Shown piece by piece: positions 9,867-18,847 of a stretch of 64,000 nt of DNA (the first letter of the stretch is position 1; each line of letters begins with the position of its first letter). Source of the stretch: Psychroflexus halocasei. Its GTDB lineage: Bacteria > Bacteroidota > Bacteroidia > Flavobacteriales > Flavobacteriaceae. The translations under genes and the position numbers were made by a program. Location: contig NZ_FNQF01000003.1 of the NCBI RefSeq assembly GCF_900107595.1, forward strand, positions 237,652-301,651, written 5' to 3'. Under the pieces are notes generated by a model that was not told the origin of the DNA, did no database searches, and worked only from the letters and a program-made list of their open reading frames with translations.

Positions 9867-10763
9867 TTGAATAAAATTTTAGAATTAAACCATCTCACCA
9901 AGAAATTCGGGAATTTAACAGCAGTTAATGATTTGAGCTTCACAATTGAGAAGGGAAATGTTTATGGTATTCTTGGTCCAAATGGCAGTGGAAAATCTAC
10001 AACTTTGGGTATTGTACTTAATGTTGTCAATAAAACGTCAGGTGAATTTAAGTGGTTTGGAAACAGAGAAAACACGCACGAAGCTCTAAAAAAAGTCGGT
10101 GCGATAATCGAAAGTCCTAATTTCTATCCAAACATGTCGGCCGAAGACAACCTGAAACTGGTCTGTAAAATAAAAGATGTTCCTTATTCTAAAATTGAAG
10201 AAAAACTTAAAATAGTTGATCTAGCCGATCGTCAAAAAAGTAAATTTAAAAGTTTTTCATTAGGAATGAAACAAAGATTAGCTATTGCCTCTGCTCTTTT
10301 GAATGATCCTGAAATTTTAATTTTAGACGAACCAACCAATGGTTTAGATCCGCAGGGCATTCATCAAATCAGGCAAATAATCAAAAATATCGCTGCCGAA
10401 GGGATGACGATTTTATTAGCCTCACATCTTTTAGATGAAGTTGAAAAAGTCTGTTCGCATGTCGTCATTATACGTCATGGTAAAATGCTTTATGCAGGCA
10501 GTGTTGACCAAATGAATGCAACACATGGTTTCTTTGAAGTGGCAGCCAATGACAGCAAAAAGCTAGAAGAATTCCTGAATGTACAAACATATATTGAGCA
10601 TTTTAAAATTGATGATAACGGCACTTATAAAGCTTTTTTAAATAAAGATTTTATGGCTGATGAATTCAATAAAATTGCTGCAGAAAGTGATATCTATTTT
10701 AGTCACCTCATCAAAAGAAAAGAAACTTTGGAAGAGCAATTTCTTGAACTTACAAAACCCTAA
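9867..10763 (+). CDS. ABC transporter ATP-binding protein
   Basis: A 298-residue nucleotide-binding subunit of a two-gene exporter. Walker A is GPNGSGKST, the signature is SLGMKQR, Walker B is LILDEPTNGLD, and the switch histidine is in LLASHLLDEVEKV. A C-terminal extension after about residue 210 is common in the CcmA/NatA-type exporters. The start codon is TTG at 9867, giving MNKILELNHLTKKFG. The permease gene follows after 2 bases. The substrate is unknown; relatives handle bacitracin, lantibiotics or sodium. Confidence 0.93.
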   Translation: MNKILELNHLTKKFGNLTAVNDLSFTIEKGNVYGILGPNGSGKSTTLGIVLNVVNKTSGEFKWFGNRENTHEALKKVGAIIESPNFYPNMSAEDNLKLVCKIKDVPYSKIEEKLKIVDLADRQKSKFKSFSLGMKQRLAIASALLNDPEILILDEPTNGLDPQGIHQIRQIIKNIAAEGMTILLASHLLDEVEKVCSHVVIIRHGKMLYAGSVDQMNATHGFFEVAANDSKKLEEFLNVQTYIEHFKIDDNGTYKAFLNKDFMADEFNKIAAESDIYFSHLIKRKETLEEQFLELTKP

Positions 10764-10765
10764 TC

Positions 10766-11590
10766 ATGAAAAGATTATTCTTAATTGAGTTTCATAAACT
10801 CAAAAACAACCGTTCAGCAAAAGTATTGAGCATTCTATATTTCGCGCTCTTTTTTGCGATTACACTTTTTGCATCAATTCGTTTTAAGTTTGGTTCAATA
10901 GACTTTCAGTTAGCAGAGCAAGGCATTTTCAACTTCCCTTATATCTGGCATTTCAACACTTACATACTAGCTTTACTCAAAATTTTCTTAGCTGTTGTTA
11001 TCGTTTCCATGATGTCTAGTGAATACACCAATCGTACTTTAAAACAAAATTTGATTGATGGGTTGAGTAAAAAAGAGTTTATTTTATCTAAATTTTTAAA
11101 CGTTGTCTTTTTTGCTTTTGCTTCAACTGCATTGGTTTTTATTGTGAGTTTAATTCTTGGTTATTCTTTTTCAGATTTCAATGAATTAAGCATTGTTTTC
11201 TCTGACTTGGAGTATCTTTTGGCTTATTTCGTCAAACTTTTAGGCTTCTTTTCTTTATGTCTGTTTTTGGGTCTTCTCGTTAAAAGATCAGCTTTTGCAT
11301 TAGGCTTTTTATTTCTAATCTGGGTATTTGAAGGCATTGTGACGCTTATTGTCAAATTTAAAGCTGAAGGTTTAGATTTTATTTTAAGATTTCTTCCACT
11401 AGAATCAATGTCAAATTTGATCATTGAGCCTTTTACTAAAATGGAAAATATAAAAATGGGTGCTCAGGCTATAAATCCAACTTTTATAAAATCATACGAT
11501 GTGAGTTTTATAAGCATCTTAATTGTTTTAGCATGGACATTTATTTTTATTTACGGCTCATTTGCTATTCTTAAGAAACGTGATCTCTAA
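10766..11590 (+). CDS. ABC transporter permease (ABC-2 type)
   Basis: A 274-residue integral membrane protein with about six predicted helices and the ABC-2 layout: a short cytoplasmic N-terminal stretch, a first helix (residues about 20-40), a segment with SSEYTNRTLKQNLIDGLSKKEF resembling the coupling region of these permeases, four helices in the middle and a last helix near the C-terminus ending in KKRDL. It pairs with the ATPase directly upstream. Substrate not predictable. Confidence 0.9.
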   Translation: MKRLFLIEFHKLKNNRSAKVLSILYFALFFAITLFASIRFKFGSIDFQLAEQGIFNFPYIWHFNTYILALLKIFLAVVIVSMMSSEYTNRTLKQNLIDGLSKKEFILSKFLNVVFFAFASTALVFIVSLILGYSFSDFNELSIVFSDLEYLLAYFVKLLGFFSLCLFLGLLVKRSAFALGFLFLIWVFEGIVTLIVKFKAEGLDFILRFLPLESMSNLIIEPFTKMENIKMGAQAINPTFIKSYDVSFISILIVLAWTFIFIYGSFAILKKRDL

Positions 11591-11599
11591 CAAATATTT

Positions 11600-11607
11600 T
11601 ATCTTTG
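11600..11607 (+). promoter_or_regulatory. -7 promoter element for the first T9SS protein gene
   Basis: TATCTTTG matches TAnnTTTG and lies 20 bases before the TTG start of the large surface protein gene. It indicates transcription separate from the ABC genes. Confidence 0.5.
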
Positions 11608-11626
11608 ACAACAAAGAAAAATACAT

Positions 11627-14218
11627 TTGAAATATTATCAACTTTTATTATTTCTATTTATCACATGCGCTTCATATAGCCAAAATGAAGCGCATAATTG
11701 GTATTTTGGAAATAGAGCAGGCTTAAGTTTTGAAACAAACCCACCAACAGCCTTAGATGATGGCGTCTTATCAACCAATGAAGGTTGTTCTTCAATTTCA
11801 ACTTCAGCAGGACAATTACTTTTTTATACAGATGGCAGAACGGTTTGGAACAAACTTCACCAACCTATGTCTAACGCCAACTATGCACCATCGACTAATT
11901 ACGATGGTTTACACGGCGATCCTTCAAGTACATCAAGTGGATTAATTGTACCACACCCAACTGAAAGCCATTTATATTACGTTTTTACTTTAGACGAACC
12001 TCATCACGACAACGCTAATGCTTATCCTAATCAAGGACCAGCAGATGAAAATGGAAATCCAACGGACACTTACTCGGATGTTCCTTTTCATGAAGTACCA
12101 CAAGACGACGACGGCTTCAACAATGGTTTAAACTATTCCTTGGTTGATATGACTTTAGATAACGGTTTAGGCGATGTTGTCGATACTCAAAAGAATGTTC
12201 ATCTTGTCACTTATGATGTTAATGACCCTGAGGAAATCAAATACAAAGCTTCAGAAAAAATCACAGCTGTGAGAAGTTCTGATTGTAGCTCTATTTGGTT
12301 GATCACACATTTCGTTGATCGCTTTTATGCTTTTAAAATTGATGAAAATGGTGTTGATACAAATCCCGTTGTGAGTCAAGCAGGCCCAGCTGTGACAACT
12401 GATAATTACAGACGTGCAGCTTTAGGTTATATGAAAGCTTCTCCAAATGGTCAAAAAATCATTGTTGCTAACAACACGATGAATTACAGCCAAGATCAAC
12501 TTAACAATGATGATGGCGATGGTAATGTTTACTTATTCGATTTTGATAACACAACTGGTCAAGTCACAAACCCGCTTCTTTTAATTGACAACGTTAATGC
12601 TTATGGCGTAGCTTTTTCTTCTTCTTCAAATAAAACTTATGCAGCAATAAATAATTTGACTATTTATCAATGGGATTTAGAAGCTAATGTTGTTAAGGAT
12701 TCTGGTACAATAATTTCTAATGATAATTTTCAAAAAGGCGCACTTCAATTAGGCCCAGATGGAAGAATTTATGTTGCTTTAATCAACGATAGTACTTTAG
12801 GAGTTATCAAAAATCCAGAAGAAAGCGGACTTGACGCAAATTACACCTCGTCACAGCTAGAAGGCGCAATAAACTTAGGAAATAATAACAGCTTATTTGG
12901 ATTGCCTCCATTTATCCAATCTTTATTTTTAGATAAAATTGATATCGTCAATCTAGATGATTTTTATACTAATGAAGTTAACCTTTGTTACGATGAGAGT
13001 TTCACATTATCATATGACAATATCACTGGCGCCGATTACACTTGGTCTAAAGATGATGAAGTTTTAAACAACGAAACAAGTGAAAACTTAGAAGTCAATG
13101 CGCCTGAAAATGTGAGTTTTCCTTACACAGCTTTTTACAAATTAGAAGTCAATAAAAATGATGGGAGTTGTCCTTTGGTTGGAACTGCCAAAATTACTTT
13201 TACTGCTCCACCTGAGTTTAATGAAGCTGAAATTTACGAATGTGATCCAGTTGATAGTGATTTAGTTTTTTATGACCTTAATGAAGCCAACAATCAAATA
13301 ACAGAAAATTTAGATTTAACTGATATCTCACTTGATTATAAATATTACTTGAATGACAATGACGCTTTTAACGATGAAAATGAAATCACTGATTTCACAA
13401 ACTATCAAAGCCTTGAAAACAATCAAGTTGTTGTTGCAAAGATTTTGAGTAATAATGTTTGTACATCTTATGCCAATATTACTTTAAAACGATCAGAAAG
13501 CCCTCAGTTAGCTGATGATTTGGAAGTGATTTATTGTAAAAATTCTTATCCAGAAACAATCAGTTTAACATCTGGAATTCAAGATAATGAGATCAATAAT
13601 TTCTCATACGAATGGTCAACTGGTGAAAATTCAGAAAGTATAGAAATTAATACCAACGGGAGTTACTCAGTTATTATCACTGATAATATTACTGGATGTA
13701 GTGCCATTAGAAATTATGAAGTTTCTTATTCAAGCACTCCTGAATATTCAATACAGATTAAAGAAGCACAAGTTTCGAGTAACCAAATCATTATCATATT
13801 ATCAGATAATAATTTTGGTGAATACGAATATGCGATTGGCACGCCAGATAACTTTCAAGACAGTCCAATTTTTGAAAATTTAAGAGCTGGAATTTATGAT
13901 ATTTTTATTCGTGATAAAAGTGGCTGCGGAATTGTTTCTGACCGGGTTGGCTTACTCGGTATTCCTCAGTCCTTCACACCTAATGAAGATAACTATAACG
14001 ATTTCTGGCGACTAAATGGCGTTATTGCTACCGATCATCGCATTGCCAAAATCTATATTTTTGACAGATATGGTAAGCATCTTTTCAGTTTCAAGCCCGG
14101 TGAACAAGGTTGGGATGGGACTTATAAAAATGAAAAAATGCCTTCAAACGATTACTGGTATAGAATTGAAATGATTGACGGAGAGATTTTCAGAGGCAAT
14201 TTTACTTTGAAACGTTAG
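11627..14218 (+). CDS. Large secreted protein with T9SS type B C-terminal sorting domain
   Basis: An 863-residue exported protein. The TTG start at 11627 gives the signal peptide MKYYQLLLFLFITCASYSQ. Residues about 20-430 form a region typical of gliding-motility-associated Bacteroidetes proteins (NWYFGNRAGLSFETNPP, repeated blocks such as SPNGQKIIVAN and GPDGRIYVAL), probably a beta-propeller. Next come several Ig/PKD-like segments, each with paired cysteines, containing YEWSTGENSESIEINTNGSY. The C-terminus is a type B (CHU_C, gliding-motility) sorting domain: SFTPNEDNYNDFW, IYIFDRYGKHLF, MPSNDYWYRIEM, ending FTLKR. Such domains direct export through the type IX secretion system. The next gene has the same C-terminal domain. 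The ligand is unknown; adhesion or surface roles are likely. Confidence 0.9.
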   Translation: MKYYQLLLFLFITCASYSQNEAHNWYFGNRAGLSFETNPPTALDDGVLSTNEGCSSISTSAGQLLFYTDGRTVWNKLHQPMSNANYAPSTNYDGLHGDPSSTSSGLIVPHPTESHLYYVFTLDEPHHDNANAYPNQGPADENGNPTDTYSDVPFHEVPQDDDGFNNGLNYSLVDMTLDNGLGDVVDTQKNVHLVTYDVNDPEEIKYKASEKITAVRSSDCSSIWLITHFVDRFYAFKIDENGVDTNPVVSQAGPAVTTDNYRRAALGYMKASPNGQKIIVANNTMNYSQDQLNNDDGDGNVYLFDFDNTTGQVTNPLLLIDNVNAYGVAFSSSSNKTYAAINNLTIYQWDLEANVVKDSGTIISNDNFQKGALQLGPDGRIYVALINDSTLGVIKNPEESGLDANYTSSQLEGAINLGNNNSLFGLPPFIQSLFLDKIDIVNLDDFYTNEVNLCYDESFTLSYDNITGADYTWSKDDEVLNNETSENLEVNAPENVSFPYTAFYKLEVNKNDGSCPLVGTAKITFTAPPEFNEAEIYECDPVDSDLVFYDLNEANNQITENLDLTDISLDYKYYLNDNDAFNDENEITDFTNYQSLENNQVVVAKILSNNVCTSYANITLKRSESPQLADDLEVIYCKNSYPETISLTSGIQDNEINNFSYEWSTGENSESIEINTNGSYSVIITDNITGCSAIRNYEVSYSSTPEYSIQIKEAQVSSNQIIIILSDNNFGEYEYAIGTPDNFQDSPIFENLRAGIYDIFIRDKSGCGIVSDRVGLLGIPQSFTPNEDNYNDFWRLNGVIATDHRIAKIYIFDRYGKHLFSFKPGEQGWDGTYKNEKMPSNDYWYRIEMIDGEIFRGNFTLKR

Positions 14219-14271
14219 TTTTTCTGATAAAAACTTGATATAAATCATAGTCCTCAAGCTTATAATTTCTT

Positions 14272-14279
14272 TATTTTTG
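14272..14279 (+). promoter_or_regulatory. -7 promoter element for the second T9SS protein gene
   Basis: TATTTTTG followed by CA matches the Bacteroidetes consensus and lies 17 bases before the ATG at 14297. Confidence 0.55.
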
Positions 14280-14296
14280 CAGCCCTTTTAAAATTT

Positions 14297-16630
14297 ATGA
14301 TATTGAAATATTTTATAGTATTGTTTTTATTGTTCAGCTTACAATCTAATGCGCAATACATTTCTAGTTTCCCCAACAACTATACCGATGATCAACTTGT
14401 TGAAGATGTCCTCTTTGGCACAACAGGTTGTGTTGAAAATATTCAGGTTACAAATACAGTATCAGGAGTCTTTAATGAAAACACAAAAAGTTACGGCTAT
14501 TTCGAACAAAACAACTCTGATTTTCCTTTTGAAAGCGGCATCGTGATGAGTACTGGAAAATTGTATAATGTTGACGGACCAAATGATCATTTAAGTGATG
14601 ATGACGGCAATAACTGGATTGGAGATCAAGATCTTGAAAATGCTGTAGGTTTAAACGCTGGTGAGACCACTAACGCAACTATTTTACAGTTTGAATTTAC
14701 GCCAAAAGCTGAAAATTTGAGCTTTAGATATATTTTCGCTTCAGAGGAATATCAGGAATTTGACAGAAACACTTGTCGATATTCAGATGCTTTCGCTTTT
14801 TTAATCAGAAAGGTTGGCACTCAAGATTATCAGAATATCGCTGTTGTACCAGAGACGACAATACCAGTTTCAGTAACAACCGTTCATCCTGCAATTGATG
14901 TACAAAATGGCTGTCCAGCTGAAAACGAGGCTTATTTTGGTCAATTTAACGATTACACTTCTGCAACAAATTTCAATGGACAAACAGCAGTGTTGACCGC
15001 AAAAGCACAAGTTGAAGCCGATCAAGCTTACGAAATTAAATTAGTGATCGCTGATGACACCAATTACCGTTACGATTCAGCTGTTTTTCTTGAAGCAGAT
15101 AGTTTTAATATAGGAAGCGATTTGGGTTATGATCTTGTTGGTGACAGTGCTTTGTGTATAGGAGAATCACACACATTAAGCCTTAGTGAAGAAAATGAGA
15201 ACAGCATTGTAAGATGGTATTATGAAGGAAGTTTAATTCCGAATGAAAATGCTTCAGAATTAGAAATTTCTGAAGCAGATTTTGGTGCTGGAAATTACAA
15301 AGTCGAAGTCGAAATTGCTGGAGGTTGCACAGCTACAGATGAAATTGAAGTTGAGTTTTATACGCCAAATTTTGGTGATTTCGAATTAATTCAATGTGAA
15401 GCTAATCAAGGCGACAGTATTTTCGATTTGAATTTAATTTCAGATGAAATTGAAAGTTTAAATTTAAATATCATCAACTTTTTTGAAGAAGAAATTGATG
15501 CAGAAAACAACGTCAACCCTATTTTAGAGGAGGATATCAGTTCTTTTTCAGCTCAAAATAACACCAGAGTCTACATTCTTGTTGAAACAGTTCAGGGTTG
15601 TGAAACAGTTATCAATCTTGATTTACTCACAACTTTAACTGAATATAATCCTCTTGAATCATTAAATTGTGTTGATGAAAATAACAATGTCGTATTCAAT
15701 ATTTTAGATTTAGAGAATTTTGTTATCCAAGAGAATAATCTTGATTTTGAGGATCATATTACTTTTTTCAATACGCATGATGACGCTGCTAACAACATCA
15801 ACAGTATTGATACTGAAGAAATTAGTTATCCATTAAACACATTACCACAAGAAGTTTTTTATCGAGTTGATGACATGGTAAATTGCACTTCTGTTTCCAA
15901 AATAACTTTAAATGATATCGAGTCTCCTATTTTAGAAACTGAAGAACAGAATCTTTCTTTATGTTTAAATATTCAAGATTCAATTGAGCTTATTCCAAAT
16001 ATCACCAACCCAAACAGTAATTTTGTTTATGAATGGGACACTGGCGAAACGACTCCAACTATAGAAGTCAATGAAGCTGGTACTTATATTGTTGACATAT
16101 TCAGTTCTAACGCTTCTGAATCTTGTATGACAACACAAATGTTCAATGTCAGTGTTTCAGAAAAAGCTGAAATAGATTATGAACTTCGTGGAGCTCCAGA
16201 CAATTTTAGTATAGAAATCATAGCTTCAGGAATTGGAGATTATGTGTATGCTTTAAATGATGGTGATTTTCAAGAATCACCAATTTTTAATGTCAGAGAA
16301 ACAGACAACACTATTTATGTCAAAGATTTAAATGGCTGTGGTACCGTCTCTTTAGGTTTTAAAACAATCTTATTTCCAGACTTTTTTACACCCAATAATG
16401 ACGGCTATAATGACATATGGTCACCAAAAGGAACTGCTCAACAAATTGATGCAATTAAAACCATTCACATTCATGATCGCTATGGCAAGATATTGTATAT
16501 TATCAATGAAGACAGAAGTTCGTGGAATGGTGACAGGAATGGCCATCCAATGCCAAGTAATGATTATTGGTATCGTGTCGAGTTTAAAGATGGCTCGGTT
16601 TATTCAGATCACTTTACACTTAAAAGATAA
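14297..16630 (+). CDS. Choice-of-anchor L / T9SS type B secreted protein
   Basis: A 777-residue exported protein starting with a signal peptide (MILKYFIVLFLLFSLQSNAQ). The first about 250 residues fit the choice-of-anchor L domain: NYTDDQLVEDVLFG, FPFESGIVMSTGKL, FRYIFASEEYQEF, DAFAFLIRK, YDSAVFLEADSF. Ig-like modules follow, with EWDTGETTPTIEVNEAGTY closely resembling a block in the preceding protein. The C-terminus is again a type B sorting domain (FFTPNNDGYNDIW, IHIHDRYGKILY, MPSNDYWYRVEF, ending FTLKR), so type IX secretion is expected. The two proteins share C-terminal halves and probably arose by duplication and domain exchange. The protein is acidic and probably binds calcium or glycans, but this is inference. 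Confidence 0.91.
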   Translation: MILKYFIVLFLLFSLQSNAQYISSFPNNYTDDQLVEDVLFGTTGCVENIQVTNTVSGVFNENTKSYGYFEQNNSDFPFESGIVMSTGKLYNVDGPNDHLSDDDGNNWIGDQDLENAVGLNAGETTNATILQFEFTPKAENLSFRYIFASEEYQEFDRNTCRYSDAFAFLIRKVGTQDYQNIAVVPETTIPVSVTTVHPAIDVQNGCPAENEAYFGQFNDYTSATNFNGQTAVLTAKAQVEADQAYEIKLVIADDTNYRYDSAVFLEADSFNIGSDLGYDLVGDSALCIGESHTLSLSEENENSIVRWYYEGSLIPNENASELEISEADFGAGNYKVEVEIAGGCTATDEIEVEFYTPNFGDFELIQCEANQGDSIFDLNLISDEIESLNLNIINFFEEEIDAENNVNPILEEDISSFSAQNNTRVYILVETVQGCETVINLDLLTTLTEYNPLESLNCVDENNNVVFNILDLENFVIQENNLDFEDHITFFNTHDDAANNINSIDTEEISYPLNTLPQEVFYRVDDMVNCTSVSKITLNDIESPILETEEQNLSLCLNIQDSIELIPNITNPNSNFVYEWDTGETTPTIEVNEAGTYIVDIFSSNASESCMTTQMFNVSVSEKAEIDYELRGAPDNFSIEIIASGIGDYVYALNDGDFQESPIFNVRETDNTIYVKDLNGCGTVSLGFKTILFPDFFTPNNDGYNDIWSPKGTAQQIDAIKTIHIHDRYGKILYIINEDRSSWNGDRNGHPMPSNDYWYRVEFKDGSVYSDHFTLKR

Positions 16631-16666
16631 TTTTCCTTTACAAACTCCAAAGCTGTCTTAAATAGT

Positions 16667-16697
16667 TTTGGTTTATGAAGTAGACAAAGTATTTTTG
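16667..16697 (+). promoter_or_regulatory. Complete Bacteroidetes promoter (-33 and -7) for uvrB
   Basis: TTTG at 16667-16670, a 19-base spacer, then TATTTTTG at 16690-16697. This is the only site in the window where I found both elements at the ideal spacing. The uvrB ATG follows 14 bases later. Confidence 0.75.
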
Positions 16698-16711
16698 TTA
16701 AAACAGTAAAA

Positions 16712-18718
16712 ATGAATTTTCAAATTGCTTCTGATTATCAACCGACTGGCGATCAGCCACAAGCGATTGATAAGTTAGTAAAAGGCATCAATTCAAATGA
16801 ACGCTATCAAACATTACTTGGCGTCACAGGCTCTGGTAAAACCTTTACCATGGCGAATCTTGTTGAAAAAGTCCAGAAACCAACTTTGGTTTTAGCACAT
16901 AACAAAACACTTGCAGCGCAACTCTACGCAGAATTCAAGTCCTTTTTTCCAGAGAATGCAATTGAATATTTCGTTTCTTATTATGATTATTACCAACCTG
17001 AAGCTTACATTCCAACCACAGGAACCTATATCGAAAAAGATTTATCTATTAATGATGAAATTGAAAAGCTACGTTTAAGTACAACCTCTTCTCTTCTTTC
17101 TGGCCGTCGCGATGTCTTGGTGGTTGCATCAGTCAGTTGTTTATATGGTATCGGTAATCCTAGTGAATTTCAGAAAAACGTTATTAACATTGAAATTGAC
17201 CAAGAAATATCCAGAACAAAGTTACTTCAACGCTTAGTGCAAAGTTTATACTCTCGAACAGAAGCTGAATTTCAACATGGTAATTTTAGAATAAAAGGTG
17301 ACACGCTTGATGTTTTTCCTGGTTATGCTGATCATGCCTATCGCATTCATTTTTTCGGAGATGAAATAGAAGAGATAGAAGCTTTTGATCCTCTTAATAA
17401 CGAGGTGATGGCAAATTATGACAAACTGAATATTTATCCTGCCAACATTTTTGTGACTTCACCTGAAGTTGTCAATAAAGCAATTGATCAAATCGCAATT
17501 GATTTAGGGAAGCAGATTAAATATTTTGAAGACATTGGAAAACCCATAGAAGCTAAACGTATTGAGGAACGTACAAATTTTGATTTAGAAATGATCAAAG
17601 AACTTGGTTATTGCTCTGGTATCGAAAATTATTCACGATATCTTGATGGCAGAAAACCAGGGACGCGCCCTTTCTGTTTGTTAGATTATTTTCCTGATGA
17701 TTATTTGATGTTAGTTGATGAAAGTCATGTCACGATTCCTCAGGTCGGTGCCATGTATGGTGGTGATAGATCAAGAAAAGAAAATCTCGTTGAATACGGG
17801 TTCCGTTTACCTGCCGCCATTGATAACAGACCTCTTAAACTTGAAGAGTTTGAAGCTTTACAAAATCAAGTCGTTTATGTGAGTGCAACACCAGCAGATT
17901 ATGAATTGCGAAACTCTGAAGGTGTTTATGTAGAACAAGTGATTCGACCAACAGGACTTTTAGACCCGATAATTGAAGTCAGACCAAGTCAAAATCAAAT
18001 TGATGATTTGATAGAAGAAATCGATAAACGCATTGAAAAAGATCAGCGTGTTCTTGTGACTACATTAACCAAAAGAATGGCTGAAGAACTTTCAAAATAC
18101 TTAACGCGTGTCAATGTCAAAACAAGATATATACATAGTGATATTGATACTTTAGAAAGAGTTGAAATCATGACAGATTTGCGTAAAGGTGTTTTTGATG
18201 TTCTCGTCGGTGTCAACCTTTTAAGAGAAGGCTTAGATTTACCTGAAGTTTCTTTAGTTGCTATTTTAGATGCTGATAAAGAAGGTTTCTTAAGAAGTCA
18301 CAGAACATTAACACAAACCATCGGTCGTGCGGCGCGACATCTAGAAGGACGTGCCATTTTGTATGCTGATAGAGTAACTGATAGCATGCAAAAAACAATT
18401 GATGAAACTGAGTACAGACGTACAAAACAAATCAAATACAATACTAAGCATAATATTACACCAAAAGCTTTAAAGAAAGCTATTGATGATACTTTTGGCG
18501 GTGCTAAAAAGAATGAATATCAAATTATTGATCAGCCAACTTTGGCAGCTGCAGAGGAAGCAGCTGAACTCTACTCTGAGAAAGATTTAAAAAGTGAAAT
18601 CAAGAAAGCAAGAGGTAAAATGGAACTCGCTGCAAAAGATCTTGACTTTATGGAAGCTGCAAGATATCGCGATGAATTGAAAATGCTTCAAGAAAAGCTC
18701 AAAGAAAAAAAGATATAA
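16712..18718 (+). CDS. uvrB: Excinuclease ABC subunit B
   Basis: UvrB is the damage-verification helicase of nucleotide excision repair; it receives DNA from UvrA and recruits UvrC. The 668-residue length is normal for the family. Visible motifs are Walker A GVTGSGKTF, the beta-hairpin region with YFVSYYDYYQPEAYIP, the DEAD-like LMLVDESHVT, helicase motif VSATPADYE, TLTKRMAEEL, VGVNLLREGLDLPEVSLVAILDADKEGFLRS (motif V region) and QTIGRAARH (motif VI). The C-terminal UVR domain, which binds UvrC, reads MEAARYRDELKMLQEKL. It stands alone with its own promoter; no SOS box was sought or is expected in this phylum. Confidence 0.98.
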   Translation: MNFQIASDYQPTGDQPQAIDKLVKGINSNERYQTLLGVTGSGKTFTMANLVEKVQKPTLVLAHNKTLAAQLYAEFKSFFPENAIEYFVSYYDYYQPEAYIPTTGTYIEKDLSINDEIEKLRLSTTSSLLSGRRDVLVVASVSCLYGIGNPSEFQKNVINIEIDQEISRTKLLQRLVQSLYSRTEAEFQHGNFRIKGDTLDVFPGYADHAYRIHFFGDEIEEIEAFDPLNNEVMANYDKLNIYPANIFVTSPEVVNKAIDQIAIDLGKQIKYFEDIGKPIEAKRIEERTNFDLEMIKELGYCSGIENYSRYLDGRKPGTRPFCLLDYFPDDYLMLVDESHVTIPQVGAMYGGDRSRKENLVEYGFRLPAAIDNRPLKLEEFEALQNQVVYVSATPADYELRNSEGVYVEQVIRPTGLLDPIIEVRPSQNQIDDLIEEIDKRIEKDQRVLVTTLTKRMAEELSKYLTRVNVKTRYIHSDIDTLERVEIMTDLRKGVFDVLVGVNLLREGLDLPEVSLVAILDADKEGFLRSHRTLTQTIGRAARHLEGRAILYADRVTDSMQKTIDETEYRRTKQIKYNTKHNITPKALKKAIDDTFGGAKKNEYQIIDQPTLAAAEEAAELYSEKDLKSEIKKARGKMELAAKDLDFMEAARYRDELKMLQEKLKEKKI

Positions 18719-18752
18719 AAAAACCTCATAAAGAATAACTTTATGAGGTTTC
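18716..18752 (-). terminator. Terminator hairpin between uvrB and the SulP gene
   Basis: A 13-base perfect inverted repeat (AAACCTCATAAAG / CTTTATGAGGTTT) with a 5-base loop. The run of seven A on the plus side gives a T-tract on the minus strand, so it best terminates the SulP transcript (stop at 18848). It overlaps the uvrB stop codon and may also act weakly for uvrB. Confidence 0.75.
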
Positions 18753-18847
18753 AACAATCAACTAATATAACTAAAATAAAAAGAGACAATCACTCCTCTT
18801 TTACTGGTCTAAATCAAGAACTATACCATTCAAGATTTATTGTGTTA

